A program made the position numbers and the translations under genes. The notes under the pieces are model-generated. The model was not told where the DNA came from, did no database searches, and saw nothing but the letters and a program-made list of their open reading frames with translations. From Smittium culicis (Eukaryota; Kickxellomycota; Harpellomycetes; Harpellales; Legeriomycetaceae): a stretch of 38,098 nt of DNA. This document shows, in pieces, positions 1 to 10,824 of the stretch (position 1 is its first letter; every line of letters starts with the position of its first letter). The stretch is taken from NCBI GenBank assembly GCA_001970855.1, contig LSSN01000272.1, positions 1 to 38,098 of the forward strand. Direction: 5' to 3'.

Positions 1-144
1 TTAGTATTAGTATTAGTATTAGTATTAGTATTAGTATTAGTATTAGTATTAGTATTAGTATTAGTATTAGTATTAGTATTAGTATTAGTATTAGTATTAG
101 TATTAGTATTAGTATTAGTATTAGTATTAGTATTAGTATTAGTA
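1..144. repeat. (TTAGTA)24 perfect hexamer array at window edge
   Basis: Exactly 24 uninterrupted copies of TTAGTA occupy the first 144 bases, then the sequence drops into ordinary AT-rich DNA. The unit is six bases, like many telomere repeats, and the array sits at the end of the window. However, at a left chromosome end the top strand normally carries the C-rich telomere strand, whereas here it carries G and T. A plain microsatellite at which the assembly broke is equally likely. Confidence 0.95.
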
Positions 145-3100
145 CTATAATAATAATAAATTAATCAGATCTACTGAAATAATGATTTTTCTTATAATTT
201 GAAATTAAAACTAAAAAAATCAATAATATTATAGTTATTAACAGCTCAAAATATTTTTTAAGATATATTGAAGGCACTTTTCAATATTCAGTATTATATT
301 TTAATTATTAACTAAAAAAATTTTAAATTCAAAAAATATTTAAATTCTAGAAGCTTCATCGACGAAAAATAAATATCTAAAAGGTTGAATGTTTAATTAT
401 TAATTTATGATTATTTTTTTAATAATTATTAAAAAAATTACTCAATAATCTGTAAAAAAGAGTTCTTTGAGGTTATATCTTTAGATTTATGAAATCTTGC
501 TTTAATATTTAAAAAAACAAAATTTTAAACAAAATTTAAATACTACATCAAATTCTAATATAATAACACTAATATACAATACACATAAATAATATGTGTT
601 TTTTAATTTAATATTTTGCGAGCTGATTATTAGTATAATATACGTAATCTTTGATTCTAGTCGCTATAAAATTTTTTGAAACTCGCTTTTTTTATAATCA
701 ATGGCTAAAAATTTTCTATGGAAAACAATAATATGAAAAGAATATAGGATATGTCTAGTTCGATTTATATAAAAACGTTTAATAGCTTTTCTAAGTCAAG
801 TAAATTTTATAAATTTATTTTTCTTATTATATGACCGTCATCCCATTACATGATTAAAGATAAAAATTAATTAATTTTCTTTTAGAAAAAATCTAATTAA
901 AAAACAGTTAATATTTTTTAGCAAGTTATCTTGACTTTTAAAAAATTAGTTCATATTAAATTTATTTATTAAGATAATTTTGACGTTAATTTTTCTAATT
1001 AAATCTATTTATAGATATTGAACTTTAATTTTAGTTAAAAGTTGCTGAATTTTTTTTAAATTTCGTAAAAATGTACAAGTTTAAAAAATATAATTGGATA
1101 TAACTTTCAGGTAATCTATACGGAATGTATTTTTTTTTTTTGATTGATTCAAATTTTACAAAGCTGAATTTAGGTTTATAAATGTTGAGAACGAATAAAA
1201 ATGAAAAGTTATAATCATTAAAATTTCTAAAATATTAGGTTTATTCTGATTAATTTTGTATTTAATTATTTTGGAAAATAAGGAATGTAGATTTAATTCG
1301 AATTATTATTTTATTAGATGAAGATTATATCCCAATGACAGTATATCAAAATCGTGAGAATATATAACTTCAACGAAAGTCGAAACAATTTGATAATTTT
1401 CATATTTATAAGAGGGATGAAAGAAGCTATTATTGTAATAAATTGATGATGATAGTCAATCATAAATATTTATAAATTAAAAGGACAATTATTTATACTA
1501 TTAACATAATGTGATAAAAAAATTAGTCTATGTTAAGACAATAAACATAATTAAGTTATAAATAAAAAGATTATAAAAAAACCAGAGAAAGATTTATCTA
1601 TTTTATAAATAGAAGGAAAAGTATAATCAAACTAAGTGTAAGTATAAAGAGGTAATAAAGGGTAATGTTACCATCGATTAAAAGGATGGGCGGGTTACAT
1701 ACTGTTAAACATTCAAGCGGTATGTTTTGTATCAAAGTAATTTAAATGTTCTAAATTTCACTCCTAGAAAGGCATTTAAATATCAATAAATTTTCAACTA
1801 AATCATGAAATAAACTTCTGAGACCTGATAGAATATAATTTAAAAAAAATCTTTTTTTTTCAAGTGTAAATGTATTCGGAGTGAAATTTCACAAAAATAT
1901 TTTTCAGAAGTAGATTTTGAAAAAGAAAAACACATAATTGTTATATTATTTGAATTTTAAACTATTTTTGATTTATTATTTTTTTTTTAAAAAAAAATTA
2001 TAAAGTTTATAAATTATTGAATGTTTTAATTTAAATTTAAAATAAAATTGACTTTATTAAATTAAACATTTTATACTGATTTTTTTGATGGAGAGGGGTT
2101 TATCTCATATTTAAATTTTGGGATTTCAATATATTAAATCATATCTATCATTAGTTAACAGCTAATCCTTACTTATTTATTAGGGTTTTACTTTTAACAC
2201 GAATTAAATATGATATATTAAATTCTGCACACGAAAAAATATAATTTTCGTACATTATTTAATTTCATACATACTCACGGTACCTTTGAAAATTATAAGC
2301 AAAAAGTGTTATTATTTAAAAATTTTAAAATATTCATTTCTTGTAAATATAGAAAATTTAATACAAAGTAGAAGAATGATATGATATTAAGATTTAGTAA
2401 TATTTTTTATTTTAATAAGAATGTTTATTGAGAATTTTTATAAAAGTAATTTATGTAGTCTAGAAAATAAAAACAGGGGGTTAAAAATAATATGGAATGA
2501 AGGGGGGAGGGTAGAAAGGCGATAAGTATATACAGATTTTTTTTTTACAAATGAATTTTTTTAGGGTAATTTTCGCGGGGATTAGTTCGATGTTCAATTT
2601 TGGCAGGAAGCTTTGTATGTGAAAACTAATTTAAGAGTAGAGGGATAATGGACTGATTTTTAGCGATGAATGAAGAGCCGGAGAGTCTTATTTTTTGCTC
2701 AATGACCTGTAATTGGAATTGGACACTACTTCCGCAGAGCTGGTGTAAGTATGTAGCGATTGATGATACAATGTTTTCTGAGATAAGGGAATACATCATT
2801 TTATTTATGTATTTTATTTAGTAACAAGTAAAGCTTAGGATTTAGTTAGTTGATTTATTGCAGTAAGAATGTATTCTTAGAGGTAAGTTTAGTTTAGTAA
2901 AGTTTCTAAAGCTTATTCCTGTGCAAGTAGTTTCTTGATTAAAAATTTGAGGATGAGTTTAATGAGGGAGGTAAATAGCCAGAATATTGGAGTTTATATA
3001 CCAATATTTTTTATGTGTAATATTTTTTCAAAACTTGTAAACAATTTTACTTCAGAATGCCCAATTATACAATTGAGTTGTAATACATAAAGGATATTGA

Positions 3101-4154
3101 TAATGGGTAATTTAGTGAATACCGTAACGCCACATAAAGAAGGGTAGAGTGGGTAGAGAGCCTTGGATGTACGTGGGCGTAATTTTTTAATTTTTAGGAA
3201 CGGCTTACTATTTAGTGGGGGTATTAATCGGCTATATTGAAGCTAGTAATATAGATATTATAGTATAGCGCCAAGTATGAACGTTAGTAGCTTATAAGAG
3301 TAGCCCCAAAAAGTCAGGCTATGTTTTGTACTGTATAGTATTATTTTATTTTGCAGAAAAACGAAAGATATTTATGTGTGCTTTTTATTGGACAAAAATC
3401 AATATGCCAAGTATGAAATCTGAATAGTTATTGGCAGGTTTTAAATTTGATTATTGATATTAGTGGCTGCAGTCAATTGTATCCAGCAGATAGGAAGCGT
3501 ATAGTTTATTTATGGGTTAAGGGGCCAATAGGGATATATTATTTTAAGGAATGGGAAAATGGAGGAAGATAAGTCGAGAGTTTGGGACAAGAATTGCGCA
3601 TTTTTCACGCAAAGTGTAGAGTATAAAAAAAAAACATTACTTGGCTTTATGCACGATAATAATTGAGTGAATTTAAGGCATAAAAGTTTCTATACAAGGG
3701 TACTTGAAATAAGTCAATTCATATACTACAGCTAAAGCTGCAGCTGTGCATAGCCTTTATATATACGGTTACTGAAGGGCTGATTATCTAAGCTTCATCA
3801 CTTCTTCCTTCCGCCAATGCTAATTTATAGCTTTTCTATGCTGTAGACCCATTGTGAATACTATAAATCTATATAGGAAGTAGTATTCTCAAATACTTGC
3901 ATAATTTGGAATGCGTATGAATGTGAAACTGCAGATTCACAGCATGTTTTAATATTTTTCTTTTACAGAGGTACAAGATTTACTCTATCCCTTCCCCCTA
4001 TGATAAATAATTAGTTTTTTTTTTGAATTGTTAATTGTTAGCTCTATTTTGTGCGTATTTTTTTTTGAAGTATGTGATAAATTTGTTTCTTTATAACTGC
4101 ACTCTTCTTTAGTCATAAAAACGTAACCAATTTCTGTTTAATTAAAAAAAAATA
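145..4154. other. Gene-poor AT-rich intergenic region
   Basis: I see no convincing coding region here; all frames are closed by frequent stops. The first 2.4 kb is about four-fifths A+T with many homopolymer A and T runs. From about 2450 to 3700 the top strand becomes richer in G than C, for example around 2480-2520 and 3120-3240, without any open frame. The stretch 3950-4154, with T-rich and A-rich tracts, is probably the promoter and 5' leader of the carnitine acetyltransferase gene. One inverted repeat (1753-1889) is listed separately. Confidence 0.6.
1753..1889. repeat. Short inverted-repeat element, possible MITE
   Basis: AAATTTCACTCC at 1753-1764 is matched by its perfect reverse complement at 1878-1889. 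The similarity continues imperfectly inward (GGCATTTAAA against the complement of TGTAAATG). The arms enclose 137 bp of AT-rich DNA without an ORF. This is the size and shape of a small MITE, but no target duplication is evident and no second copy was seen in the window. Confidence 0.35.
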
Positions 4155-6418
4155 ATGCTGAATACTGCTACAAAATCAAAACCAATGCTATCAAGGTAAA
4201 CCTCTTTAACTCTAAAGAAAATTGGTTCTGCTTGAGCATTAAAGCTAGCATATTTACATATTATACACTTATCCTTAACAAAGAGTTTCCAAATCTATAT
4301 TATAAATATAAAAAATTATTGCTATATAACTAATTCTTGTATAAATATCATAGACTTGCTTCTACTAAAAATAGAGGCACCAAACACATCCTCCCAAACA
4401 CGTTGGTAAGCGCGTACTCCTCGTCACCAAAAACCTTTGACTTGGACGGATCTGTGCCTAGACTCGGTATCCCCGACATCAAACAGACTGCTTCCAGGTA
4501 CTTGAATTCCGTTAAGCCTTGGCTCTCCGCCGACGAGTTTGCTCAAACCAGCTCTGCTGTATCGAACTTCTTGAAACCAAATGGTCTAGGATCAACTTTA
4601 CAAGCAAGACTAAAAGAATACGATTCAAAGCAAAAAGTAAAAGTTTCAATTCTTTCTTTACCCCCACCCCCTTAATATATTTACAAAAACCATTCATATC
4701 TAAAAAGAACAAAATTATACTTAAAATAGTACAGTTGGCTTGAAAAAATATGGCTTGATAAAGCCTACTTGGAGTATAGAGAACCATGTTTTCTAAATGT
4801 AAATTGGTTTGCAACGATAAGCGACTCTGAAAAAGTAAAAGCGAATAGCTCCAGTCAGCTTTCTTCCTCAAATTTAGAGTACGGAATTGTATCCGATATC
4901 CAGGTCGAAAGAGCTGCTATTTTGATAGCTGGCTTCTTGGATTTTAATAAAAAGCTAAATATGCAGGAAATTAAGCCTGAAACCGACAGGGCGGGTAATC
5001 CTCTATGCATGAGTCAGTACAAGAACCAGTTTGGCACTACAAGAATTCCAAACTTAAATATCGACGAAATGAAGTCTAAATACCCGAATTTCGATAAACA
5101 TATAATGGTTATGTGCAGAAACAAGATTTTCAAGTTGCAAGTAATCGGAAACAACAACGAACGTTTTGACGAGCAAACTATAATGAATGCTCTTGTACAT
5201 ATCGCACGTTTAGCCCAAAACTCTGATTCTGAGCTGCCTGTTGGCATTCTAACTGCATCCAACCGCGACGTTTGGGCTAAATCTAGAGCTGAACTTATTA
5301 GTATATCCTCGCAAAACAACGAAAACTTTGAAAGTATCGATACTGCCCTATTTTCTGTTTCGCTGGATACTGACATCCAACATCCTCTTGACTTGAGCTA
5401 TAAGAGCAACGTATTTTTACGTGGCCAGCAACTCGGTGGCCTCAATCGCTGGTTTGATAAAGCTATTCAAATTATTGTTATGTCCGACGGAAGTGCTGGT
5501 GTCAATTGCGAGCACACACCGGTGGATGCAAACACTACTGGGCGTATCATCACCGAAGCTCTTATTAATGAATCAAAGAGTACATATAACTTCAAACCGG
5601 CCAGTTACAGCAATGGTGGCAGTACTAGCGGCTCAGTTTCGCCAAATGGAATCGTTATCCCGCTGAACTGGACCCACAACAGCAATACAGAATCAGTAAT
5701 CAAAAGCGAAATGGTAAAAACAAAGAATTTCTCTGATAACGTCAACTTGAAAGTAGATAATTTTGATGAGTTTGGTAGCGACGCGATCAAGTCATTGAAA
5801 CAAAGTCCCGACAGTTTCGTCCAGATGGCTATCCAGCTAGCTTACTACAAGCAGCATAAAGCAGCATGCCCCACATACGAAGCAGCATCGATCCGCAATT
5901 TCAGCCACGGCAGAACCGAGTGCGTCCGCGTTTGCAGCAGTGAAACTCTTGACCTTCAGAAAGCCATGACCAACAACGACCATCCAGCACTATCCGACGC
6001 AACGCCAAAATCCAAAGCAAAAGAAATCAAACTTGAACTCTTCAAGCGCGCCGTTGCAGGGCACCAGCAGTACATGGCCTGGGCTCTCAGCGGGCAAGGG
6101 ATCGACCGTCACTTGCTCGGGCTCAAAGTCATGGCCACTGCCGACGAACTCGCGCAGACCGACAACTTGTTCGGCGACAGCGCTTTCTACAAGTCCTTCG
6201 ACTACCGCCTTTCCACATCAAACGTCTCGCCCGCAAGAATGTTCAGAGGCGGCTTTGCGCCGGTTGTTTTGAACGGGTACGGTATCGCTTATGGTATCGA
6301 TAAAGACGTGATCAGGTTCGCTCTGAGCAGTTGGCTAAACTCGAACGAAACGAACTTGGATTTGTTTAAATCTGATTTGTTCACTTCGGCAGATGAAATT
6401 AGGCATTTGCTCCAATAA
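4155..6418 (+). CDS. Carnitine O-acetyltransferase, mitochondrial, three exons
   Basis: This enzyme exchanges acetyl groups between CoA and carnitine, shuttling acetyl units into mitochondria. I join exons 4155-4195, 4354-4636 and 4730-6418 to give 670 residues. Intron 1 (4196-4353) has a GTAAAC donor, a CTAAT branch-like site and a TAG acceptor. Intron 2 (4637-4729) joins in phase 0 and restores YSWLEKIWLDKAYLEYREP, a hallmark stretch of the choline/carnitine acyltransferase family. Catalytic His370 lies in CEHTP; other family marks are SPDSFVQMAIQLAYYK, PTYEAAS, GRTE and the STS motif at 603-605. Residues 1-42 contain no acid and several Lys/Arg, as in a mitochondrial presequence. The C-terminus (HLLQ) lacks a peroxisomal PTS1, unlike dual-targeted yeast Cat2. 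Met11 is an alternative start. A poly(A) signal AATAAA lies at 6478-6483. The family call is firm; exon 1 is predicted. Confidence 0.93.
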
Positions 6419-6857
6419 TATAGCTCCTTTTTTTTTTTTTTTTTGTAAGCCTAAATCTACCATTTTTTTTTTCTTATAATAAAATTTCCTTCACTAAATC
6501 AGTATTCCATTCGCTAAGAGAAAAAAAAATTTAATATTGCATTGACAAAATCGTTTCTTTGCTTATAACCTATACATACACTCATAATCATTTCCAAATC
6601 AAAGTTTTCCTAATATCAATCAACAACTCTCATATAATCGTTTTCTTCAATTCCAAAAGTCCTACTTATACTTAATAAAAACAGAAAATAATCAACAACA
6701 ATTCGAATAGAATAAACAACGCTGTCAAAAAAAAAAATAGAAATAGAAGCAAAAGATTAAGCTAGCGAAGAATAATATAATATACAGATCCAAAAATTAA
6801 ATTATATAACTCAACGAAATTAAATAAAAGGAAAAAAGAAAATTAAACGGCAGAGTA
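6419..6857. other. Intergenic: terminator of acetyltransferase gene and promoter of next gene
   Basis: The first 70 bases hold long T runs and AATAAA (6478-6483), consistent with the 3' end of the upstream gene. From about 6540 the top strand is rich in CA and A tracts, typical of a fungal promoter and 5' leader. No open frame of note is present. Confidence 0.5.
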
Positions 6858-7793
6858 ATGTCTGGAAAGAAAGATCCTCAAGTTATCGAAGCTCAAAAGT
6901 TTCAGGCCGTATACCAAAGCTCGGCCTTTGTGGCCAACAAGCTGGTGGATTCGTGGCTATCACCCGAGCCGAGTGCGGCCCCAAAAAATGGCCCGAAATC
7001 GACAGCGGGCACGAAAGGCAAACAGCCTGAAGAGAAAGTTCTTCGAGCCAAAGATCTGTTCAAGCCGCGGCCTGCACGGTAAAATCAGCTTAACAATACA
7101 TTATCATTTTTTTTTTTTCATGACTCCTCCTCCTCCCCCTCCCCCCTTTTTTTTATATATCGATTATAAGTTTCTAGTAGTTTTTCCCCCAATTGTTCGC
7201 ATACGTGCGTGTTTTACGTATTTTGGCGAAGCTGCTGCTTTTTTTTTTATTTTTTTAAAATATTTACGTGTTTGCTTATTGTCTGATTTGGTTTGGTTTT
7301 GTTTTTTGTTTTTTTTTATTTATATAGGTTGGGCGTTGGCGCAAAGTTCCTTAGTCACAATGAGTATTTAGCAGGCAGTGGCAGTGGCGGCAGTGGTGGT
7401 GGCACGGCGGCGCAGCTGCTGAGCGCGGGTGATGTGAAGCTGAAGCAGCAGCTGACGCGCGGGGCGAGGCCTAATGCGCGGGCCGGTGCGGCCGATGATG
7501 CGCAGAAGCAGTTCTGGATGTCGAGGCAGCGCGCGGACAAGGCGCGGCAGCAGCAGGAGCGCGACGAGTATATGGACAGCAGGGCGAACGCGATTGCGGC
7601 AACGAGCGTGGATTTTGGCGCGGCTGACGAAGCAGAAACGGCAGAACCGGCAGCAGCAATAGCGGGCGACCGCGCCGGCGCAGAGAATGCCGGCTCCGAC
7701 GACGTAGCTACTCCGCCGAGCCACTCGAAAAAGAAGCGGCACAATGTAGGTTTCCTTGACCAGATACTCAACAAGCGCAAAAAGAAAAAGTAG
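6858..7793 (+). CDS. Small basic, probably nuclear protein (DUF3245-like), two exons
   Basis: Exons 6858-7078 and 7328-7793 join to 228 residues. The intron (7079-7327) has a GTAAAA donor, a CTGAT branch-like site at 7283-7287 and a TATAG acceptor. The split codon 74 becomes Arg, giving FKPRPARLGVGAKF across the junction. A short Arg-Leu-Gly-x-Gly-Ala-Lys signature in a small lysine-rich fungal protein recalls Pfam DUF3245, whose function is unknown; this is from memory and untested. Residues 86-100 are Gly/Ser-rich, 135-160 are Gln/Arg-rich and probably helical, 165-205 are Ala/Glu-rich, and the tail carries KKKRHNVGF and NKRKKKK, likely nuclear or nucleolar signals. Exon 2 is far richer in G+C than the flanking DNA. 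A poly(A) signal AATAAA lies at 7984-7989. The gene is convergent with the kinase gene. Gene structure is firm, family is tentative. Confidence 0.82.
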
Positions 7794-8121
7794 ACGGGGG
7801 TTAACCTCGTGCTTCCGACTTGCTTGAATAACACTACTATATAGATTTTTTACTCTTTACTTTTATTTTTTGGTCTTTTTAATTTGTGTTTTAATCTTAT
7901 AAATAACTCCCACCTCCCTCATCATTACACTACTTTTTATCTTTTTTTTTTTTTTTTCTATTTAGAGTATGCTCAAAAACGATAATAAATACATATTATT
8001 CACACACACTTTATTATATTTCTTTTCAAAAGATATTTTATACATTTTGCTTCTTAATCACTGTCTACAATTGTTAAATTCTTTCTAATAAAAAAATTAA
8101 AATTTATTGTCTATACGATTT

Positions 8122-8244
8122 TTATTTTCTGTGCACCAATATCGCTGTCTTCAAATCCTCCTCCTCTTCCCTTAGCTTATAATTAAAAAGATCGAGTTTA
8201 GTATCTTTAATTATTACGCGTTTAATTTTTTTGCTAGTAGCCAT
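8122..8244 (-). CDS. Possible 40-residue micro-ORF
   Basis: An ATG at 8244 opens a 40-codon frame ending in TAA at 8122. The product begins MATSKKIKRVIIKD and contains an acidic run REEEEDLKTAI, so it is charged and unlike the low-complexity Phe/Lys strings that random AT-rich DNA yields. It could be a micro-protein, the first exon of a spliced transcript, or chance. No splice partner was identified. It lies in the 3' flank of two convergent genes, where an extra gene would be tight but possible. Confidence 0.3.
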   Translation of the reverse strand: MATSKKIKRVIIKDTKLDLFNYKLREEEEDLKTAILVHRK

Positions 8245-8329
8245 TCAACCAAAACACATAATTGAAGTAGTATTTTAAATATATATTTTTTTATTAGCAA
8301 GGGAGATTGTGTATGTTGCTTTGGGTTAT

Positions 8330-8347
8330 GGGGGGGGGGGAGGGGGG
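8330..8347. repeat. Poly-G tract
   Basis: Eleven G, one A and six G in a row on the top strand, between two convergent genes. It is one of four G/C homopolymer runs of 11-13 bases in the left 14 kb (also 10812-10824, 11495-11507 and C-run 13887-13897), in DNA that is otherwise poor in G and C. It could form a G-quadruplex-like structure. Confidence 0.9.
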
Positions 8348-8474
8348 CAATTAAATGTATTTTATTGATATTTTGTTTATTTGATTGAGTTTATAATGAC
8401 TATTTTTATAATAGAAAATATTATTGCATAGATATCAAAAAGATTATATATACTATGAAAATTTTTTTTCGATC

Positions 8475-10544
8475 CTATTCAATTTTCATCTTGTGTATGT
8501 GCGATCTCGATTTGCGGCCAGGGCGGCAGACATCAATGCCTTTTGCCCAATCAGAGTTTAACAGATCGGCGAGGGAGGGTCTCTCTTCGGCTGAAGTGTG
8601 CATGAGCCTTTCAATCCATTTCTTTCCTTCGTTGCGGAGGTTCGGCAATTGAACGAATAGTTTGTCGCGACCACGGGGCCAGTTTGAAGCATAACTCTTG
8701 TAATTGTTGTCGATGCTAGAGTCTGCTATTCTCCAAGGGAATTTGAGCAAAGTCATGCACATGTACATTATGCCAATAGACCAAACATCAGCAGCTTCAG
8801 CGTCATAAGGAACGGTTTTTGAAAATACTTCAGGGGCAATATAAGGATCAGACCCGTAAACTCCTGTCAGCTTATTTGGGTTTTTTTGGAAAGGCGCCTT
8901 AAAAACAGTTGCGCAGCCGAAATCGATAAGTTTGACGATTCCTGTTTCTGTTAATAGGATATTTTCTAGTTTCAAATCGCGGTGAGAGATTCCAAGAGAG
9001 TGAATGTAGCTAACGCCTTGGCAGATTTGTTTAAACCAGCAGAAAATTTCATCTAATTCCATTTCGCCTAAAGCAACAAATTTGAAGAGATCGTAAGGGC
9101 AGTATTCCATAATCTCGTAAACTTTTTCACCTTCGAATATTAGATCTAAAGTTTCAATAACGTTTTCATGGTGTAAACTAGAGCCAATACAAAATTCAGA
9201 AGTGACTTTTTTCATGTAACTTCTAGGGGTCTCATCAGCCTTGCGTTTTCGGAACTCTTTCACAGCAAAGAGTTTTTGCTGTCCAGGGATGTAGACGTGT
9301 TCAGTGTCGGGTTGGGAAGTGTTTGTCGCATTTCTTGTAGAAGGGGGACGCTGGTTAATGGATACGCTTTGAAGGAGGCGAACAGTGCCACCAGTCCCTT
9401 TACCAATAATCTTTGTAGTTTTTCCGTATTTATTTAGACCATACTCATGAGTAGAATAAACCATACCATTATTTGAGGTTGGATGTGAGCCGGAAACGAT
9501 AGAAGTGGATGGACTATGGCCTTCCTTCTTAGAGCTTGGGATGTTAAGAGCAGGAGGTGGCATCTTAGGGGTAGGGTCGACAGTAATTTTTGGTTTTTCG
9601 ATTGTAGTACTTAGACCAGCTTGAGTACTTGGTAATGTTGAAGGTGTTATAAGATCATGGGGTTTTCCTGAAAAAGGAGCATCTGGCGATAGGTGTTCTA
9701 TATTAGCTTTAGATGTGATTATTTCATTAGTAGGCTCAGTTGGTGTTTCTACATTATGTACAGAGTTTACATTGTCTTGAGCAATGACAGAATGATCAGG
9801 ATGGTGATTACTGAGGTTCATAGGGGGTACATTGGGCATGTCATGTGTATGATCTGGCGAATTTAATTCTGGCGATTGGATACTGGGGGAAGTTGCGCCG
9901 AGTCTAAGGTTACTTTCTAGATCGTCGTCTGGAGAGAGTAGTATGGAATCTTCAGGGGTTTCGGGACAATCTGGTAAACGGCCAAATCCAGGGATTTTGA
10001 CACGTGGACGATTAATACCGCCAACTAAAAGGATCTGTTCGTTTTGAGTAGGGGCAAAGTAACGTTCTTGAGTAGGAGTATTTTTTAGAGTTGTTTCTAA
10101 TCGAGTGGAAGGTAAAGCAGGGGCAGTTGGCCCACTAGAAATTGTATCAGAGCTAGAAGCTGGAACGGTTTGGGGATTAGCTACGTTTTCAATTGGGGTA
10201 ATAGCAGCTTTAGGGGGAATTGTATCATTAGGGGAGTTGATTTTGGTGGCAGTAAGGGAAGCGGAATAGGTCGAGTTGGCAGTTGAAAGAACAGTAGGGG
10301 TGACATTAGCAACTTGGGGCTGGTATCCTATAGAGAAACGCCTGTCATCAGAGTCGTCAAAGTTGACGGGACTAGCAGGAAGGATTGAAGGGTTTTTATT
10401 AAGACTTGAATCAACGCGGGTTTTTTCTAGCCTGTGAATTAGGTTTTGAAAACGTCTCGAGATTGATTTGGTTCTGCTACTGCCAACGTTGGCAGAGGTG
10501 GAAGAGTCTTTGGCATTGGTTTTCGCTTGTTTGTTGGACTGCAT
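8475..10544 (-). CDS. HAL-type (Hal4/Hal5-like) Ser/Thr protein kinase
   Basis: Intronless, 689 residues, ATG at 10544. Residues 1-370 are Ser/Thr/Pro-rich and predicted disordered. The kinase domain runs from about 375 to 675: glycine loop GKGTGGTV from G381, catalytic Lys429 in FAVKEF, HRDLKLEN with Asp523, DFG at 541-543, and the activation segment GSDPYIAPE (APE at 570-572). That activation segment together with the downstream ADVWSIGIMYMCMTLLKFPW is typical of the fungal HAL subfamily (Sat4/Hal4, Hal5, Hrk1, Npr1 group). In yeast these kinases control the stability and activity of potassium and nutrient transporters and of the plasma-membrane proton pump. All catalytic residues are present. 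The tail is basic (RKSRSHIHK). Which subfamily member it equals cannot be told from the sequence. Confidence 0.92.
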   Translation of the reverse strand: MQSNKQAKTNAKDSSTSANVGSSRTKSISRRFQNLIHRLEKTRVDSSLNKNPSILPASPVNFDDSDDRRFSIGYQPQVANVTPTVLSTANSTYSASLTATKINSPNDTIPPKAAITPIENVANPQTVPASSSDTISSGPTAPALPSTRLETTLKNTPTQERYFAPTQNEQILLVGGINRPRVKIPGFGRLPDCPETPEDSILLSPDDDLESNLRLGATSPSIQSPELNSPDHTHDMPNVPPMNLSNHHPDHSVIAQDNVNSVHNVETPTEPTNEIITSKANIEHLSPDAPFSGKPHDLITPSTLPSTQAGLSTTIEKPKITVDPTPKMPPPALNIPSSKKEGHSPSTSIVSGSHPTSNNGMVYSTHEYGLNKYGKTTKIIGKGTGGTVRLLQSVSINQRPPSTRNATNTSQPDTEHVYIPGQQKLFAVKEFRKRKADETPRSYMKKVTSEFCIGSSLHHENVIETLDLIFEGEKVYEIMEYCPYDLFKFVALGEMELDEIFCWFKQICQGVSYIHSLGISHRDLKLENILLTETGIVKLIDFGCATVFKAPFQKNPNKLTGVYGSDPYIAPEVFSKTVPYDAEAADVWSIGIMYMCMTLLKFPWRIADSSIDNNYKSYASNWPRGRDKLFVQLPNLRNEGKKWIERLMHTSAEERPSLADLLNSDWAKGIDVCRPGRKSRSHIHKMKIE

Positions 10545-10824
10545 TTTTTAATCAACAGGGGGTATAATGGAGTTGTTAAATTAGTATGAGATAAGGAGTA
10601 ACAAAAGAAAAATGGAGAGTGGCAGAGTAGAAAAGTGCAGTAAAGAAGACGAGGAAGAAAAATAAAAAAAAATTAAGTATTGCTGTTGTTACAAAATGGT
10701 GTGATAGATCGATTTAATATAGGAATGATTGATTTTCTAGAGTGGGTAAAAGTATTATAGTTGTGAAAGTAATCAGATTGTTGTGTTCTTATCTAGTATT
10801 TTTGAGCAGTCGGGGGGGGGGGGG
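10545..10824. other. Upstream region of the kinase gene, ending in poly-G
   Basis: This is the probable promoter and 5' leader of the minus-strand kinase. On the coding strand it is pyrimidine-rich. It ends in AGTC followed by 13 G (10812-10824), directly against the N gap. Confidence 0.5.

Larger units (their letters stand above)
7794..8474. other. Convergent intergenic region
   Basis: This stretch separates the 3' ends of the (+) basic-protein gene and the (-) kinase gene. It contains AATAAA at 7984-7989 for the first, and TTTATT at 8361-8366 (AATAAA on the minus strand) for the second. A G-run of 11+6 bases lies at 8330-8347, and a short minus-strand ORF is listed separately. Confidence 0.6.

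Noticed and set aside
7355..7834. Long minus-strand open frames opposite exon 2 of the basic-protein gene
   Set aside because: They mirror the GC-rich coding exon, encode Ala/Ser/Arg low-complexity strings, and the plus-strand frame has proper splice sites and family-like motifs.
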